A stretch of 64,000 nucleotides of DNA from Dorea_A amylophila (GCF_025567265.1 NZ_JAOQJW010000008.1:84314-148313), one strand, 5' to 3'; positions 9,201-18,759 are shown, numbered from the stretch's first letter. Program-made: numbers and translations. The notes: a model not told the origin generated them from the sequence alone.

Positions 9201-10151
9201 ACTGGCATAGAATGTGTCTATTTTGACATATTTCCTGCCATTCCACTTTGCCTTATATTCTAACTGTCTTGTCAGCTCATACCATGATACATCACTTATA
9301 GACTTTGCCAAACGGTGATTTTTTACCATGTTTTTTATCTGCAAATCTTCCGAAACTATCACTTGGTTTTCGCTGATAATCTCATGGGACATCTTGTGCA
9401 GATAATCTTTTCTGGTATTTGTTATTTTTTCATGGCATATTGCTATCTTTTTCTTTGTTTTGTAGTAATTTTGACTTCTTTTCTCTTTATGGGCTAACTG
9501 CCTTTGCAGTTTCACCAGTTTCTTTTCGTATTTTCTGATGATTTTTGGATTTTCGTATTTCTTTCCAGCAGAAGTAATACATAACTCCTTAATACCTAAA
9601 TCTATTCCTGTATTTTGTTTTATATGTGGCAGTTCCACGTGTTCTGTTTCCACTAAAATTGATACATAATACTTTCCACTCGGAACTTGTGATATCGTTG
9701 CCGATTTTATCTGTCCGATAAAATTTCTATGCAGTTTTGCTTTTATTCCTTTTAATTTAGGCAGTTTTACTCTATTGCACCCGAAATCTACTGTTATATT
9801 GCCATTCGTAAAATTTGTTGTATATGACTTATGATTATTGTGTTTACTCTTAAACTTCGGATAACCTGCGTGTTCCTTGAAAAACTTCTGGTATGCAGCA
9901 TCCATGTTATAAATCGCATTTGTCAGAGCAAATTTATCCACTTCTTTCAGCCATTCATACTCTTTCTTTAATTGTCTATTGCAGTAATTGTTACAGTCGG
10001 TTTTACTAACTGTTTTTTTCTCTTTCTCATATACTTCTTTCCGGTATGCCAGTGTCTGATTATATACAAAACGGCAACAGCCAAATGTTTTTGCAATCTG
10101 TATTTTCTGCTCATTATTTGGATATATTCTATATTTATATGCCTTTAACAT
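9048..10151 (-). CDS. tnpB: RNA-guided endonuclease TnpB (IS605 family)
   Basis: This 367-residue protein has the full TnpB layout: an N-terminal MLKAYKYRIYPNNEQK helix-turn-helix start; RuvC-I Asp in TGIDLGIKELCIT (about 195); RuvC-II Glu in VSEDLQIKNM (about 265); a four-cysteine zinc ribbon (CSVCGYQN ... CPVCGTNHDRD); and the RuvC-III Asp in DRDINAAKNIL. All catalytic residues are present, so it could be active as a guide-RNA-directed DNA nuclease. It starts 18 bases after the stop of the broken tnpA. Confidence 0.93.
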   Translation of the reverse strand: MLKAYKYRIYPNNEQKIQIAKTFGCCRFVYNQTLAYRKEVYEKEKKTVSKTDCNNYCNRQLKKEYEWLKEVDKFALTNAIYNMDAAYQKFFKEHAGYPKFKSKHNNHKSYTTNFTNGNITVDFGCNRVKLPKLKGIKAKLHRNFIGQIKSATISQVPSGKYYVSILVETEHVELPHIKQNTGIDLGIKELCITSAGKKYENPKIIRKYEKKLVKLQRQLAHKEKRSQNYYKTKKKIAICHEKITNTRKDYLHKMSHEIISENQVIVSEDLQIKNMVKNHRLAKSISDVSWYELTRQLEYKAKWNGRKYVKIDTFYASSQLCSVCGYQNTETKNLSVREWTCPVCGTNHDRDINAAKNILEEGLRQIA

Positions 10152-10169
10152 CCACTGTCACCTTCTTTC

Positions 10170-10610
10170 TCAACCTTGATTTTCTATATATCTCTTCAGC
10201 ATTTCTTCCGATACATTTCCTACACTACAGGCAAAATATCCATCTGTCCAAAAGGTATGTTCTTTCCAGAATTGTTTTCGTAAATATTGGGGATATCTTT
10301 TCCATATATGGTATGTTGTATAGCTCTTCATCAGGTTTATAATCTTACTAATAGACATTGTTGGTTCTGTCTCTATCATAGAGTAAATGTGGTCTTTATC
10401 TGTTTCCATATATCTTATTATCACACTGTGTCTCTGACATATCTCATACGAAAACTGTTTTATATCATCTGATATCTGCCTCGAAACCAGTAATTTCTTC
10501 CTATATTTACAGACAAAAAAAATGTGATATTGTAATAGGTATTTGTGTCTGTTTTAGATTTCCATGTTCCCATGCCATGAGTATACGATAATTTCTGATT
10601 TTTGGCTACC
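10170..10610 (-). pseudogene. tnpA: Frameshifted IS200-type Y1 transposase
   Basis: The C-terminal 84 residues are open from the ATG at 10424 (KDHIYSMIETEPTMSISKI ... FWTDGYFACSVGNVSEEMLKRYIENQG). The same frame continues upstream without a start as QYHIFFVCKYRKKLLVSRQISDDIKQF. The true N terminus (AKNQKLSYTHGMGTWKSKTDTNT) is in another frame, with a one-base shift near 10535. No ATG is seen at the expected start, where GTA stands. The usual HUH pair is degraded: the second histidine position reads IYS. The element therefore probably cannot move on its own. Confidence 0.75.
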
Positions 10611-10739
10611 TTAACCCACCGTCTAAAGCCAGTGGGATTGCGGTAGCCTTATTTCAAATTCACTGAATTTTTCTTTTATCTTTCTTTACACGATATGTTA
10701 AAATACATTTATACAAATGTTTTATCTAAGGAGGTTTCC

Positions 10740-11657
10740 ATGAAAACAATCACACTTCACAATACAAATTTATCTGTTCCAGAAATTGGTATGGGATGTA
10801 TGCGTATTAACAGTCTGGAAACGGCAGATGCCGTAAAAGAATGGATAGACACTGCGCTTGCACATGACATCAATTTCTTCGATCATGCAGATATCTATGC
10901 AAAAGGACAATGCGAAGAGCTTTTTGGCAAAGCCCTGACTCCTTCCCTGCGTGACCAGATCATTCTGCAGTCCAAATGCGCGATCCGCCCCGGTATTGCT
11001 TTTGATTTTTCCAAAGAACATATCCTGCAGTCCGTAGATGATATCTTGAACCGCCTGCGCACAGATTATCTCGACATCTTATTACTGCACCGTCCGGATA
11101 CCTTAATGGAACCGGAAGAAGTAGCCGATGCATTCCGTACTTTAAAAGCCGCCGGCAAAGTACGTCACTTCGGTGTCAGCAATCAGACCCCGATGCAGAT
11201 AGAATTATTGAATAAATATCTGGATGAACCACTTCTCATCAACCAGCTGCAGTTCAGTATCGCACACTGTCCAATGATCAATTCCGGAATCAATGCAAAT
11301 ATGTACAATGATTCTGCAATCAACCGTGACGGCGGCATTCTCGAATACTGCCGCTTAAAAGATATCACCATTCAGGCATGGTCCCCATTCCAGTACGGTA
11401 TGTTCGAAGGCGTCTTTCTTGGAAATGAAAAATTCCCGGAACTCAATAAGGTCATCAATGAACTAGCTGAAAAATATAACGTAACCAACAGTGCCATCGC
11501 TGTTGCCTGGATCTTACGCCACCCTGCCGGAATCCAGACGATCATCGGCACAACTAATAAGGACCGGATTGCTCAGATCAGTAAGGCATCTAATGTGCAC
11601 CTGACCCGTGAAGAATGGTATCGGTTGTATATGGCTGCCGGAAATCGGCTGCCGTAA
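10740..11657 (+). CDS. Aldo/keto reductase (YdhF-like)
   Basis: The start is the ATG at 10740, directly after an AAGGAGG site. The 305-residue TIM-barrel enzyme has the AKR tetrad: Asp and Tyr in FFDHADIYAKGQCEE, Lys in LQSKC, and His in DYLDILLLHRPD. The cofactor-binding end GIQTIIGTTNKDRIAQI fits NADPH use. It reduces carbonyl compounds in the cytosol; the substrate is unknown. It resembles the E. coli YdhF branch. It stands alone next to the IS605-type element. Confidence 0.9.
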   Translation: MKTITLHNTNLSVPEIGMGCMRINSLETADAVKEWIDTALAHDINFFDHADIYAKGQCEELFGKALTPSLRDQIILQSKCAIRPGIAFDFSKEHILQSVDDILNRLRTDYLDILLLHRPDTLMEPEEVADAFRTLKAAGKVRHFGVSNQTPMQIELLNKYLDEPLLINQLQFSIAHCPMINSGINANMYNDSAINRDGGILEYCRLKDITIQAWSPFQYGMFEGVFLGNEKFPELNKVINELAEKYNVTNSAIAVAWILRHPAGIQTIIGTTNKDRIAQISKASNVHLTREEWYRLYMAAGNRLP

Positions 11658-11724
11658 ACTTACTATATTCAAAGCTGTACACGATTATAAAGAGAGCTGA
11701 TCAGCTACGATCAGCTCCCTTCTG

Positions 11725-12060
11725 CTAATAATTAATAATTTCTTTCACTTCATCCTCTTTCATTTTCAACAGTTTTGAAATCTCAGCAACTGTAAATTTT
11801 TCTTCATATAGTTTTTTTGTAAGATTTTTTCTTTCTTCCAATTTACCTTCTAATTTTCCCTCTTCTCTTCCTTCATCATATGCTTCGCCTCTCTGTACTT
11901 CAATATCTGTCTCATAATCATACTCAGCCGTCAACATATTTACAACCTCGCTTCCTTTTCTTTTCAGATAGTCTGCACGAAAAAAATCCCGGATGTTTAC
12001 TCTTAGTATAAGAAAAATATATTTTTTCTGCAACATCAATCGTGCAAATATGCTTTTCAT
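11725..12060 (-). pseudogene. C-terminal remnant of an Rpn/PD-(D/E)XK nuclease-family protein
   Basis: Only the C-terminal portion of this recombination-promoting-nuclease-like family is recognisable: KRKGSEVVNMLTAEYDYE, then the charged EGREEGKLEGKLEERK linker and the small helical tail (FTVAEISKLLKMKEDEVKEII). The catalytic nuclease domain is absent, and the first 20 residues of the frame do not look like the family. It lies next to the assembly gap, and the missing part is not in the 190 bases upstream that can be read. Confidence 0.6.
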
Positions 12061-12253
12061 TTTTCCTTTGTTTCAAAATTTTCTGTGAATTATCTTCTGA
12101 TTTCCCTCACGAATAGCTAACGCTATTTTGAAATATACAAGACCCGATTCTTATATATTTTGAATTTATCCGACAGACAGAATAGCTGTCGATGAATGTA
12201 TATTAACATAACATTTCTTAAATGGCAATGCTTAACCGTAGTGGCCTCCACCG

Positions 12254-12568
12254 NNNNNNNNNNNNNNNNNNNNNNNNNNNNNNNNNNNNNNNNNNNNNNN
12301 NNNNNNNNNNNNNNNNNNNNNNNNNNNNNNNNNNNNNNNNNNNNNNNNNNNNNNNNNNNNNNNNNNNNNNNNNNNNNNNNNNNNNNNNNNNNNNNNNNNN
12401 NNNNNNNNNNNNNNNNNNNNNNNNNNNNNNNNNNNNNNNNNNNNNNNNNNNNNNNNNNNNNNNNNNNNNNNNNNNNNNNNNNNNNNNNNNNNNNNNNNNN
12501 NNNNNNNNNNNNNNNNNNNNNNNNNNNNNNNNNNNNNNNNNNNNNNNNNNNNNNNNNNNNNNNNNNNN
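12254..12568. other. Assembly gap (315 N)
   Basis: A run of N. It contains the last few codons and stop of the AEC transporter and its downstream region. The left flank (12061-12253) shows no gene. Confidence 1.
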
Positions 12569-13506
12569 ATCGTCCGCAATATCAATATCGTCACAAACAA
12601 CGTAAAGATCGAAAGCACCGATGAGAACACCACCAGCTGTCCGGCAAGCTGTCCATCCGCTCCTGCCTGTTGTGCCATGATATAACTGGATACCGCAACC
12701 GGAGTCTGATATGCCAGCAGGCCTGACAACAGATCTGCATCCCTGTATCCCATCATAACGATCATCGGGATCATAATAAGTGGTAAGATCACAAGCTTGA
12801 TCGTCAGTACCACCGATGCAACTTTTAAGTTTCCTTTTACTTTTGAGAAGTCCAGATCTCCTCCCAGGATCATGAATGCAATCGGCGTTGACAGCTTTGC
12901 CAGATCCTGAACCGTTGTATCCACTGCCGTCGGAAGTCTGATTCCCAACAGCGAAAATATAATTCCCAACACCGAAGATATGATCAGCGGATTCTTCACA
13001 ATATCAAGAATAATCTTCTTCCAGTCTGTCTCCCTCTTTTCTCCGAAAATCGAGAGTGCAACTACTGCCAGAAAATTATACATCGGTACAAGGATTGCAC
13101 TTAAAATCGCCGCCGTTGTTGTGCTTTTTGCTCCATACATATTCTGCACAACCGCAACTCCGAAGATCACGTAATTGCTGCGAAAGATTCCCTGAATCAC
13201 GACTCCCTGCTGATTCTCCTGCTTTACAACCTTTGGAACGATCAGACAGAGCAGTACGAACAGGATCAGAAGTCCACCTGCCGCCCAGATACACAACTTA
13301 ATCCTGCTGTGGATCTCCGCCCCGATGTCACTCTGATAGACATTATAGAATAACATACACGGCAAAAATATCTTAAAAACAATCGCATTGGCCTGTTTTG
13401 TAAGCTTACGGTCTGCCAGAGAGGTATAATTGACCATCAGATATCCTAACACCATAAGAAAAAATACAGGTGCGATTACATTAAATGATACAATAATATT
13501 TTCCAA
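12569..13506 (-). CDS. AEC (auxin efflux carrier-like) family transporter, 3' end lost in the gap
   Basis: About 312 residues are readable, ending in TLFVTILILRT at the gap. AEC transporters are about 310-320 residues, so only a few codons and the stop are missing. The protein has ten hydrophobic segments, with family signatures such as FKIFLPCMLFYNVYQSD in helix 2-3, FRSNYVIFG, and the second-half repeat LSTPIAFMILGGDLDFS plus YQTPVAVSSYIMAQQ. Relatives export organic acids such as malate or other small anions. It lies 29 bases downstream of a PatB-type C-S lyase on the same strand. Confidence 0.88.
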
Positions 13507-13535
13507 TTTCCCTTACTTCTTTCATTCCCGGCTCT

Positions 13536-14747
13536 TTACACATGAAATACATACTCATCCAGACGCTCAAATGCTTCCTTCACTCTGCTGAGCGGCAACG
13601 CCAGATTCATACGGATTCCGTATTCCTGATGGAACGGTCTTCCATCCTGCCATGCAACACCGACATCCCAGCCGGCTTTCAACAATTCATCCAGTGACTT
13701 GTAATTCTCTTCACACCAGTCCTCACAGTCCAGGAACAACATGTAAGTTCCCTGCGGCTTGCTGACATTGATTCCTCTGTAATAGTCACGGATATGATTG
13801 ACCGCATACTCTACATTTTCTGACAATACCTGACAAAGTTCATTCACCCAGGTATATCCTTCTGCCTCGTAGGCTCCGATCAGCGCATGCATGGACAGTA
13901 CATTCATCGTATTATAATGTGACTTTCTGGATTTTGCCTCCAGACGGTCACGTAACATTCGGTTAAAAACTATGTGATAGCTTCCTACCAGTCCCGCCAG
14001 ATTAAATGTCTTGCTCGGTGCATAGAATGCAATCGTACGGTTTCTGGCATCCGGACTGATCGACTGTGTCGGAATGTGCCGGCTCCCTTTTAAAATCAGG
14101 TCTGACCAGATCTCATCTGCGATCACAACACATTCGTTATTCTTATATACTTCCATAGCCTCTTCTATCTCCCAGCGCTCCCAGACACGTCCTGTCGGAT
14201 TATGCGGACTGCAGAAAACCGCCACATGGATGTTGTTGGCTTTTAATTTTGCATCCATATCTTCATAGTCCATGCGCCAGATTCCCTTTTCGTCCTTTTT
14301 CAGAGGGCTATGTACGATCTTATATCCGTTCTCCGTGATACATTTCGTAAATCCGATATAGGTCGGACTATGGAGAAGTACCGCATCTCCCGGTGCCGCA
14401 AATGCTGTCAGTGCCGAGATCACCCCGCCTAATACTCCATTTTCATATCCGATATACTCCGGCATCAGACCTTCTACATTATTACGGATCTTGTGCCAGC
14501 GGATGATCGAATCATAATACTCTTCCACCGGGCTGAAGTATCCATATGCCGGGTGTGCCGCTCTGTCCATAATTGCTTTCGGGATCGTCGGAACAGTCTC
14601 AAAATTCATATCAGCTACCCACATCGGGATTACATCGAATCCGTCTTTTGGCGGCTCAGGTGCAAATCCCGGATTCTTTCCCAATCCATCCACTGCAATC
14701 GCATCTTTGCCATGTCTGTCTATTATTTTTGTAAAATCATATCTCAT
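13536..14747 (-). CDS. PatB/MalY-type pyridoxal-phosphate C-S lyase (cystathionine beta-lyase-like)
   Basis: The start at 14747 (MRYDFTKIIDRHG) has an AGGAG site and fits the family better than the longer frame. The 403-residue fold-type I aminotransferase has the MalY/PatB hallmarks: PMWVADMNFETVPTI near the N terminus, CSPHNPTGRVW, ADEIWSDLIL, and the PLP lysine in YAPSKTFNLAGLVGSY. These enzymes cleave cystathionine or cysteine to pyruvate, ammonia and a thiol in the cytosol. Upstream of an AEC transporter. A paralogue sits at 53340-54506. Confidence 0.9.
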   Translation of the reverse strand: MRYDFTKIIDRHGKDAIAVDGLGKNPGFAPEPPKDGFDVIPMWVADMNFETVPTIPKAIMDRAAHPAYGYFSPVEEYYDSIIRWHKIRNNVEGLMPEYIGYENGVLGGVISALTAFAAPGDAVLLHSPTYIGFTKCITENGYKIVHSPLKKDEKGIWRMDYEDMDAKLKANNIHVAVFCSPHNPTGRVWERWEIEEAMEVYKNNECVVIADEIWSDLILKGSRHIPTQSISPDARNRTIAFYAPSKTFNLAGLVGSYHIVFNRMLRDRLEAKSRKSHYNTMNVLSMHALIGAYEAEGYTWVNELCQVLSENVEYAVNHIRDYYRGINVSKPQGTYMLFLDCEDWCEENYKSLDELLKAGWDVGVAWQDGRPFHQEYGIRMNLALPLSRVKEAFERLDEYVFHV

Positions 14748-14829
14748 ATCCTGTTCTCCTTTTTCATAAAATCCAAGACTTTTCCACATCATGCTTCTGT
14801 TCTTTCAGAACTTTTCCACATTGAGCATC

Positions 14830-15732
14830 TTATTTTTTTGAAAATGTCCACATTGCCTTGATCTGATCTTTGATATTGGCAAATGTCCATGCCGTATTCG
14901 TATTCTTAATGCTGAACGGATCATTTACCGTTACAGTGCCATTCTCATAGCCGGTCAGAACAATAAAGTGACCGATCTGCGTAAAGTCTCCCGGTCCCAT
15001 ACTGCATATGACCGGATGTCCCTGTGCCAGTTCTGCGCTTACCTGTTCTTCTGAAAGCATACCTCCTACGCTGTTTAGATTCCAGTTCGCACCTGCTTCA
15101 TCCATGAACCTCCAGTAAGTATTATTTTCCTCATCCACATAACCGTGTTCGGTTCCATATGCTGCTACCTTTGCCGGAGTAATGGATGCATCCTGATTCA
15201 GTCCTGCTGCTACCATTGCCATACAGGTCGGTCCGCATCCACTGGTCGCTACGATCCCCGTTCCATACGGTGCATATCCCCAGCGTTCATCCCATTGTAA
15301 AAGTTCCGGAATTTCTCCATTTGAAAGATCTTCCTCTATCGTATCTGCATAAGGCTTGTCCTTTTTCTTCTCATAATCTGCTACAAAATCTACCGTCTCT
15401 GCATTCTTGTCCAACAGTTCGATCACACTCTGTGGTACTCCCTGCTCCTCTGCCTGGCTGCGGACACGCTCTAACTTCTGTTCGGCTGCTTCCGTTGTTT
15501 TAGCTTTTTTTTCTTTCTGTTTTTTTGCCTTCTCGGCTTTTAATAATTCTTCCTGTTTCTTCTCTTCTGCACGCTCCTGATGAAGATAATAGCCAGTAAA
15601 AGCAGCAGTTATCACTGCTGCTATCACACCTGCTATTGCTATATATATATAAATCCGATTTCTTTTTGCACCATTTGAAAGAGAAGTCTTGTTTTCTGTT
15701 TGCTGTTCTTCTGTATGATTCATCACTTTCAT
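14830..15732 (-). CDS. Membrane-anchored C39-like (papain-fold) peptidase
   Basis: The 300-residue protein has a short cytoplasmic tail, one transmembrane helix at about 26-48, a lysine/glutamate-rich coiled coil at about 50-100, then an extracytoplasmic C39_2 domain. The catalytic Cys is in SGCGPTCMAMV, the His in GHFIVLTGYENG, and the Asp in VNDPFS. The WDERWGYAPYG segment before the Cys is typical. It probably cuts peptides or cell-wall material outside the membrane. No ABC partner is nearby, so it is not a bacteriocin processing exporter. An alternative start is the ATG at 15723. Confidence 0.82.
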   Translation of the reverse strand: MKVMNHTEEQQTENKTSLSNGAKRNRIYIYIAIAGVIAAVITAAFTGYYLHQERAEEKKQEELLKAEKAKKQKEKKAKTTEAAEQKLERVRSQAEEQGVPQSVIELLDKNAETVDFVADYEKKKDKPYADTIEEDLSNGEIPELLQWDERWGYAPYGTGIVATSGCGPTCMAMVAAGLNQDASITPAKVAAYGTEHGYVDEENNTYWRFMDEAGANWNLNSVGGMLSEEQVSAELAQGHPVICSMGPGDFTQIGHFIVLTGYENGTVTVNDPFSIKNTNTAWTFANIKDQIKAMWTFSKK

Positions 15733-15927
15733 CTGTCAATTCAGTCCTCTTTTTTGAAAATCTTCAAAATCTTCTGCATCATCTGTTCGAAAGAATTTTT
15801 CGACATCGCTCTTAATTATACAACAGCGTGTCTGCAGATACAACTTAACTTTTTCTAAAAATTCTTCTAAAAATTCTTTTGCTGAATAGATACCGATCCC
15901 ATTTATTTATCTTTTTTCAATTTCTGC

Positions 15928-15956
15928 TTGCATTTTATCTCCATTCATGATATGAT
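15928..15956 (+). promoter_or_regulatory. Promoter of the tRNA-Pro/tRNA-Gly pair
   Basis: TTGCAT, 17 bases, TATGAT, 30 bases before the 5' end of tRNA-Pro. No other start is seen before tRNA-Gly, so the two are probably cotranscribed. Confidence 0.65.
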
Positions 15957-15986
15957 ACATCTTGTCTTAAGGACACAACATAATAT

Positions 15987-16061
15987 CGGGGTGTGGCTCA
16001 GCTTGGCTAGAGCGCCTGGTTTGGGACCAGGAGGTCGCAGGTTCGAATCCTGTCACCCCGA
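15987..16061 (+). tRNA. tRNA-Pro (TGG)
   Basis: Acceptor CGGGGTG/CACCCCG, D-arm GCTC...GAGC, anticodon loop TTTGGGA (anticodon TGG), T-arm GGTTCGAATCC. A regular cloverleaf. Confidence 0.96.
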
Positions 16062-16076
16062 TTTATAATATATTTT

Positions 16077-16147
16077 GCGGGTGTAGTTCAATGGTAGAAC
16101 ACCAGCCTTCCAAGCTGGATACGTGGGTTCGATTCCCATCACCCGCT
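16077..16147 (+). tRNA. tRNA-Gly (TCC), second copy
   Basis: Identical to the tRNA-Gly at 5815-5885 but on the plus strand. It follows tRNA-Pro by 15 bases. Confidence 0.97.
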
Positions 16148-16192
16148 TTTTCATGCCTGATTTTAATTTCATTCTCATATAAAGGTGTAAAT

Positions 16193-16240
16193 AAAAAAAA
16201 CACTATATTCTATCCGAAAGAAGATGGAGTATAGTGTTTT
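16193..16240. terminator. Bidirectional Rho-independent terminator
   Basis: ACACTATATTCTATC pairs with GATGGAGTATAGTGT around an eight-base loop, with A-run and T-run flanks. It ends both the plus-strand tRNA unit and the minus-strand lspA-like unit. Confidence 0.8.
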
Positions 16241-16277
16241 CCTTTTTCCGATATTCTATTTTCTGTCATATTTCCTG

Positions 16278-16739
16278 TTATCGTTTTCCGATTCTTCTCA
16301 TCCACATCAGGACAGATCCTATCAGGATATAGACATCTGCCAAATTCGCTGTTACATCACCTAATATCTTATGGTCAGATCTTATACCAATGTAATCTAC
16401 GACTTTACCTCTGACGATCCGGTCATACGTATTGCTGATGGCTCCTGCACTCAGTAATGTCCATGCTGTCTTAGTCACCTTATGACCTTCCCGGAATGAT
16501 TCTGCCAATGTCAGCATCAGGATCACTGCCGTCGTTATCACAGACGCTTTCTTTACCTTATCCGGTTCGGAATCCATGGAATTAAATGCAAAGCCTTTGT
16601 TGTATACTTTTCTGATCAGGACTTTTGTCCCGCAAAAGTTTTTTTCCTCTTTCTCACTTACATTTTCTTCTATGTACTGTTTTACAGCCATATCCAGACC
16701 AAACAGTGTTCCAATCGCACCCGGTATGCTTGTGTGCAT
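16278..16739 (-). CDS. Signal peptidase II (LspA)-family protein
   Basis: The 153-residue membrane protein has the LspA catalytic motifs: VYNKGFAFN, SNTYDRIVRGKVVDYI (first Asp in NxxDR, VxDY) and TANLADVYILIG (the FNxAD-like motif with the second Asp). It would cleave lipoprotein signal peptides after lipid modification. The N terminus is shorter in hydrophobicity than a classic LspA, and the first helix is preceded by a charged stretch (ENVSEKEEKN), so it may be a divergent paralogue rather than the housekeeping enzyme. Its ATG follows immediately on the stop of the small upstream gene (TAGATG), indicating coupling. Confidence 0.75.
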   Translation of the reverse strand: MHTSIPGAIGTLFGLDMAVKQYIEENVSEKEEKNFCGTKVLIRKVYNKGFAFNSMDSEPDKVKKASVITTAVILMLTLAESFREGHKVTKTAWTLLSAGAISNTYDRIVRGKVVDYIGIRSDHKILGDVTANLADVYILIGSVLMWMRRIGKR

Positions 16740-17030
16740 CTATATCTCTCCCTGGATCTTCACAATCTCTTCTTCCTGCTTTTCAATCTCTTCCTCGCGT
16801 TTTTCGATTTCTTCACAGAGCGTTACGTAATCCATGTCGGATACTTCCCCACTCTGGAACTTCTCATATACCATACGACCGATATCTGCAAGATCTCTTT
16901 CATTTGCTCTCTTTAAAGTTCGTACATTACTTTTGATCTTCTGAATCTCCAGTGTATCTCCTGTCTTCTTAGTGATGTCACTCGCAACATCTGAAACTCT
17001 TCTGCTGAATTCTTCAAAAAAATCTGCCAT
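16740..17030 (-). CDS. Small coiled-coil protein
   Basis: A 96-residue soluble protein without a recognised function. The N-terminal helix (MADFFEEFSRRVSDVASDI) resembles small cytoplasmic proteins of Clostridia, often found with zinc-ribbon partners. The C-terminal half is a strong coiled coil (EEIEKREEEIEKQEEEI). It is coupled to the LspA-like gene downstream and lies 28 bases after the S8 protease. Confidence 0.65.
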   Translation of the reverse strand: MADFFEEFSRRVSDVASDITKKTGDTLEIQKIKSNVRTLKRANERDLADIGRMVYEKFQSGEVSDMDYVTLCEEIEKREEEIEKQEEEIVKIQGEI

Positions 17031-17058
17031 CTGTATCCTCTCCTTATCTCGTTCTTCT

Positions 17059-18759
17059 TTACAGCCGTCTTAAAATATCCAGTGAATGATACAAGTTCAT
17101 CGTTCCATATCCCCACTGTGTATTTGGATATTCTATCGCCGGAAGCTTCTGCGCACCCATCACGATCACATTCCTTACCTGACTGGCTGATGCTCCACCC
17201 GCTCCCGGCTGATCACTGATCCACTTCATGATCAGTGCACAGCCACCTGCCGCAATTGCTGTTGCTGCACTTGAACCGGTGCGTTCTTTGAATCCTCCGC
17301 CCGGTACCGCACCGGTAACCGCTACTCCCGGTGCAGCATAATCCGGTTTGATTCTTTCATCTCTAGTATACCCTCTGCCCGAATTAATATCAACCGTATT
17401 CTCCTGACTGTTATAATAAGACACTGTCATCGTATGCTCCCCTCCTGCCGGTTCTGTAAATGTGGTATCCGGATTCGATTCCAGAAAATATACTTCTCCA
17501 TCCAGAAACTCTTTCATGGGCAGCCACATATGAAACTCCCCCTTCGGCTGCATCACAGGCTTTACTTCTATTTTCCAGATTCCCGGTACTGCTTTCTGCA
17601 GCCGGATAAACACCAGCTGTGCATCGCTATTCTCCTGCAGAAGTCTGTACTCCACCGTAACAGCCGTCCGTTCAAAAGCAAATACAAAATCAAACAGATA
17701 TCCCAGACGTACCGGAATCTGCCCGGTACGTTCTCCGGAAGGTGATGTGATCGACACTGTCACAATGTTCGGAAGGGTACTCCATAACTCCGTCACAAAA
17801 CCTTTCACCCCTTCCCCTACCCTGATCTCCGCTGTCCGTATATTCTGTGCCTCCGTAAATGTTCCGTAATAATGATGTCTCTGCGCTGCCTCATTCCCGG
17901 TTCCCGTTACTACACAGCGGTTTCTCAGCAATGCATAGCCATCCAGAACTCCTGCAAGCAAAGAGTCACCATTATGCCCTCCGAAACTGGTTCCGATCGC
18001 CATACAGATCACAAGCGGCATCTCCCGTCTGCGGGCCAGTTCATTCAGATACCGAAGTCCGGCCAGGATATCATTTTCCTGATAACAGTGTGCATCTTCT
18101 GCAACCCCAAAAAATTCTTTCAGATATTTTTTTGCCGGCTTAAGCTTTACCATCGCGATCACCGCCTCCGGGGCAGCCCCAAGAAACTGTCCACTGCTTT
18201 CTGCACTTCCGGCAGCCACACTTGCAACAAATGTTCCATGCCCATCTGTATCTTCCGAAGAGATCAGTTCTTGCGGACTTTCCGAATGCAGAGCCGCATT
18301 GATTCTTTCTTCGGTATACTCTGTTCCATACAGAAAGCCCTCCGGCGGATCCCCATCCTGAATTGTCTGATCCCAGATCCCCGCAATTCTTGTTGTCCCG
18401 TCAAGATTACAGAATACCGGATGGGTATAATCGATCCCCGTATCCAGGAAACCGATCATAATCCCCTCTCCCATAAGCTGCAGCGTCGGATAATTCTGCA
18501 GCGTAATAATTCCGGCTGCATCTAACGGCTGCATATCCAGAAGTGTATAGCACTTGGGGATCGCGCCGTACCAGTACTGCCGCAAGGATAAGGGAAGTAA
18601 CATCCGACTGTCTAACGACACACTTTTATATCCGAAATCCAGCTCCTGGATACACATCTTTTCCGTATCCACTCCTTCTAACTCATCTTCCCTGTATGGC
18701 GAGATAATAAAATCCCAGTAATCTTCCGATAATATCTTTTCTTTACATCTGTCTTCCAA
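17059..18759 (-). CDS. Subtilisin-like S8 family serine protease (Csp-like)
   Basis: About 566 residues with an intact catalytic triad: Asp in GFLDTGIDYTHPVF, His in DGHGTFVASVAAG, Ser in GSSAATAIAAGGCALI. A large insertion lies between His and Ser, as in Clostridial CspB-type proteases. No signal peptide is visible. The frame is open up to 18819, but the first 20 codons lie inside a terminator hairpin of the upstream gene. I therefore place the start at the TTG at 18759 (EDRCKEKILSEDYWDF), which matches the usual N terminus of these proteins and has AAAGG ten bases before it. In Clostridia related proteases act in spore germination; that role here is inference. Confidence 0.82.
   Translation of the reverse strand: MEDRCKEKILSEDYWDFIISPYREDELEGVDTEKMCIQELDFGYKSVSLDSRMLLPLSLRQYWYGAIPKCYTLLDMQPLDAAGIITLQNYPTLQLMGEGIMIGFLDTGIDYTHPVFCNLDGTTRIAGIWDQTIQDGDPPEGFLYGTEYTEERINAALHSESPQELISSEDTDGHGTFVASVAAGSAESSGQFLGAAPEAVIAMVKLKPAKKYLKEFFGVAEDAHCYQENDILAGLRYLNELARRREMPLVICMAIGTSFGGHNGDSLLAGVLDGYALLRNRCVVTGTGNEAAQRHHYYGTFTEAQNIRTAEIRVGEGVKGFVTELWSTLPNIVTVSITSPSGERTGQIPVRLGYLFDFVFAFERTAVTVEYRLLQENSDAQLVFIRLQKAVPGIWKIEVKPVMQPKGEFHMWLPMKEFLDGEVYFLESNPDTTFTEPAGGEHTMTVSYYNSQENTVDINSGRGYTRDERIKPDYAAPGVAVTGAVPGGGFKERTGSSAATAIAAGGCALIMKWISDQPGAGGASASQVRNVIVMGAQKLPAIEYPNTQWGYGTMNLYHSLDILRRL

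Larger units (their letters stand above)
8940..10650 (-). mobile_element. IS605/IS200-type insertion sequence (tnpA broken, tnpB intact)
   Basis: The element carries a Y1 transposase remnant and tnpB, both on the minus strand. Its ends carry matching subterminal hairpins instead of inverted repeats: right end 8948-8969 (CCCATT-loop-AATGGG) and left end 10615-10636 (CCCACC-loop-AGTGGG), both with the loop GTCTAAAGCC. The left hairpin is extended by a GGCTACC/GGTAGCC stem (10604-10648). The right end probably stops at the sequence read on the minus strand as GTTCAC, near 8940. Exact ends are inferred. Confidence 0.85.

Noticed and set aside
11692..11716. GAGCTGATC / GATCAGCTC hairpin after the aldo-keto reductase
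   Set aside because: A decent stem but no T-run follows, so a terminator call would be weak.
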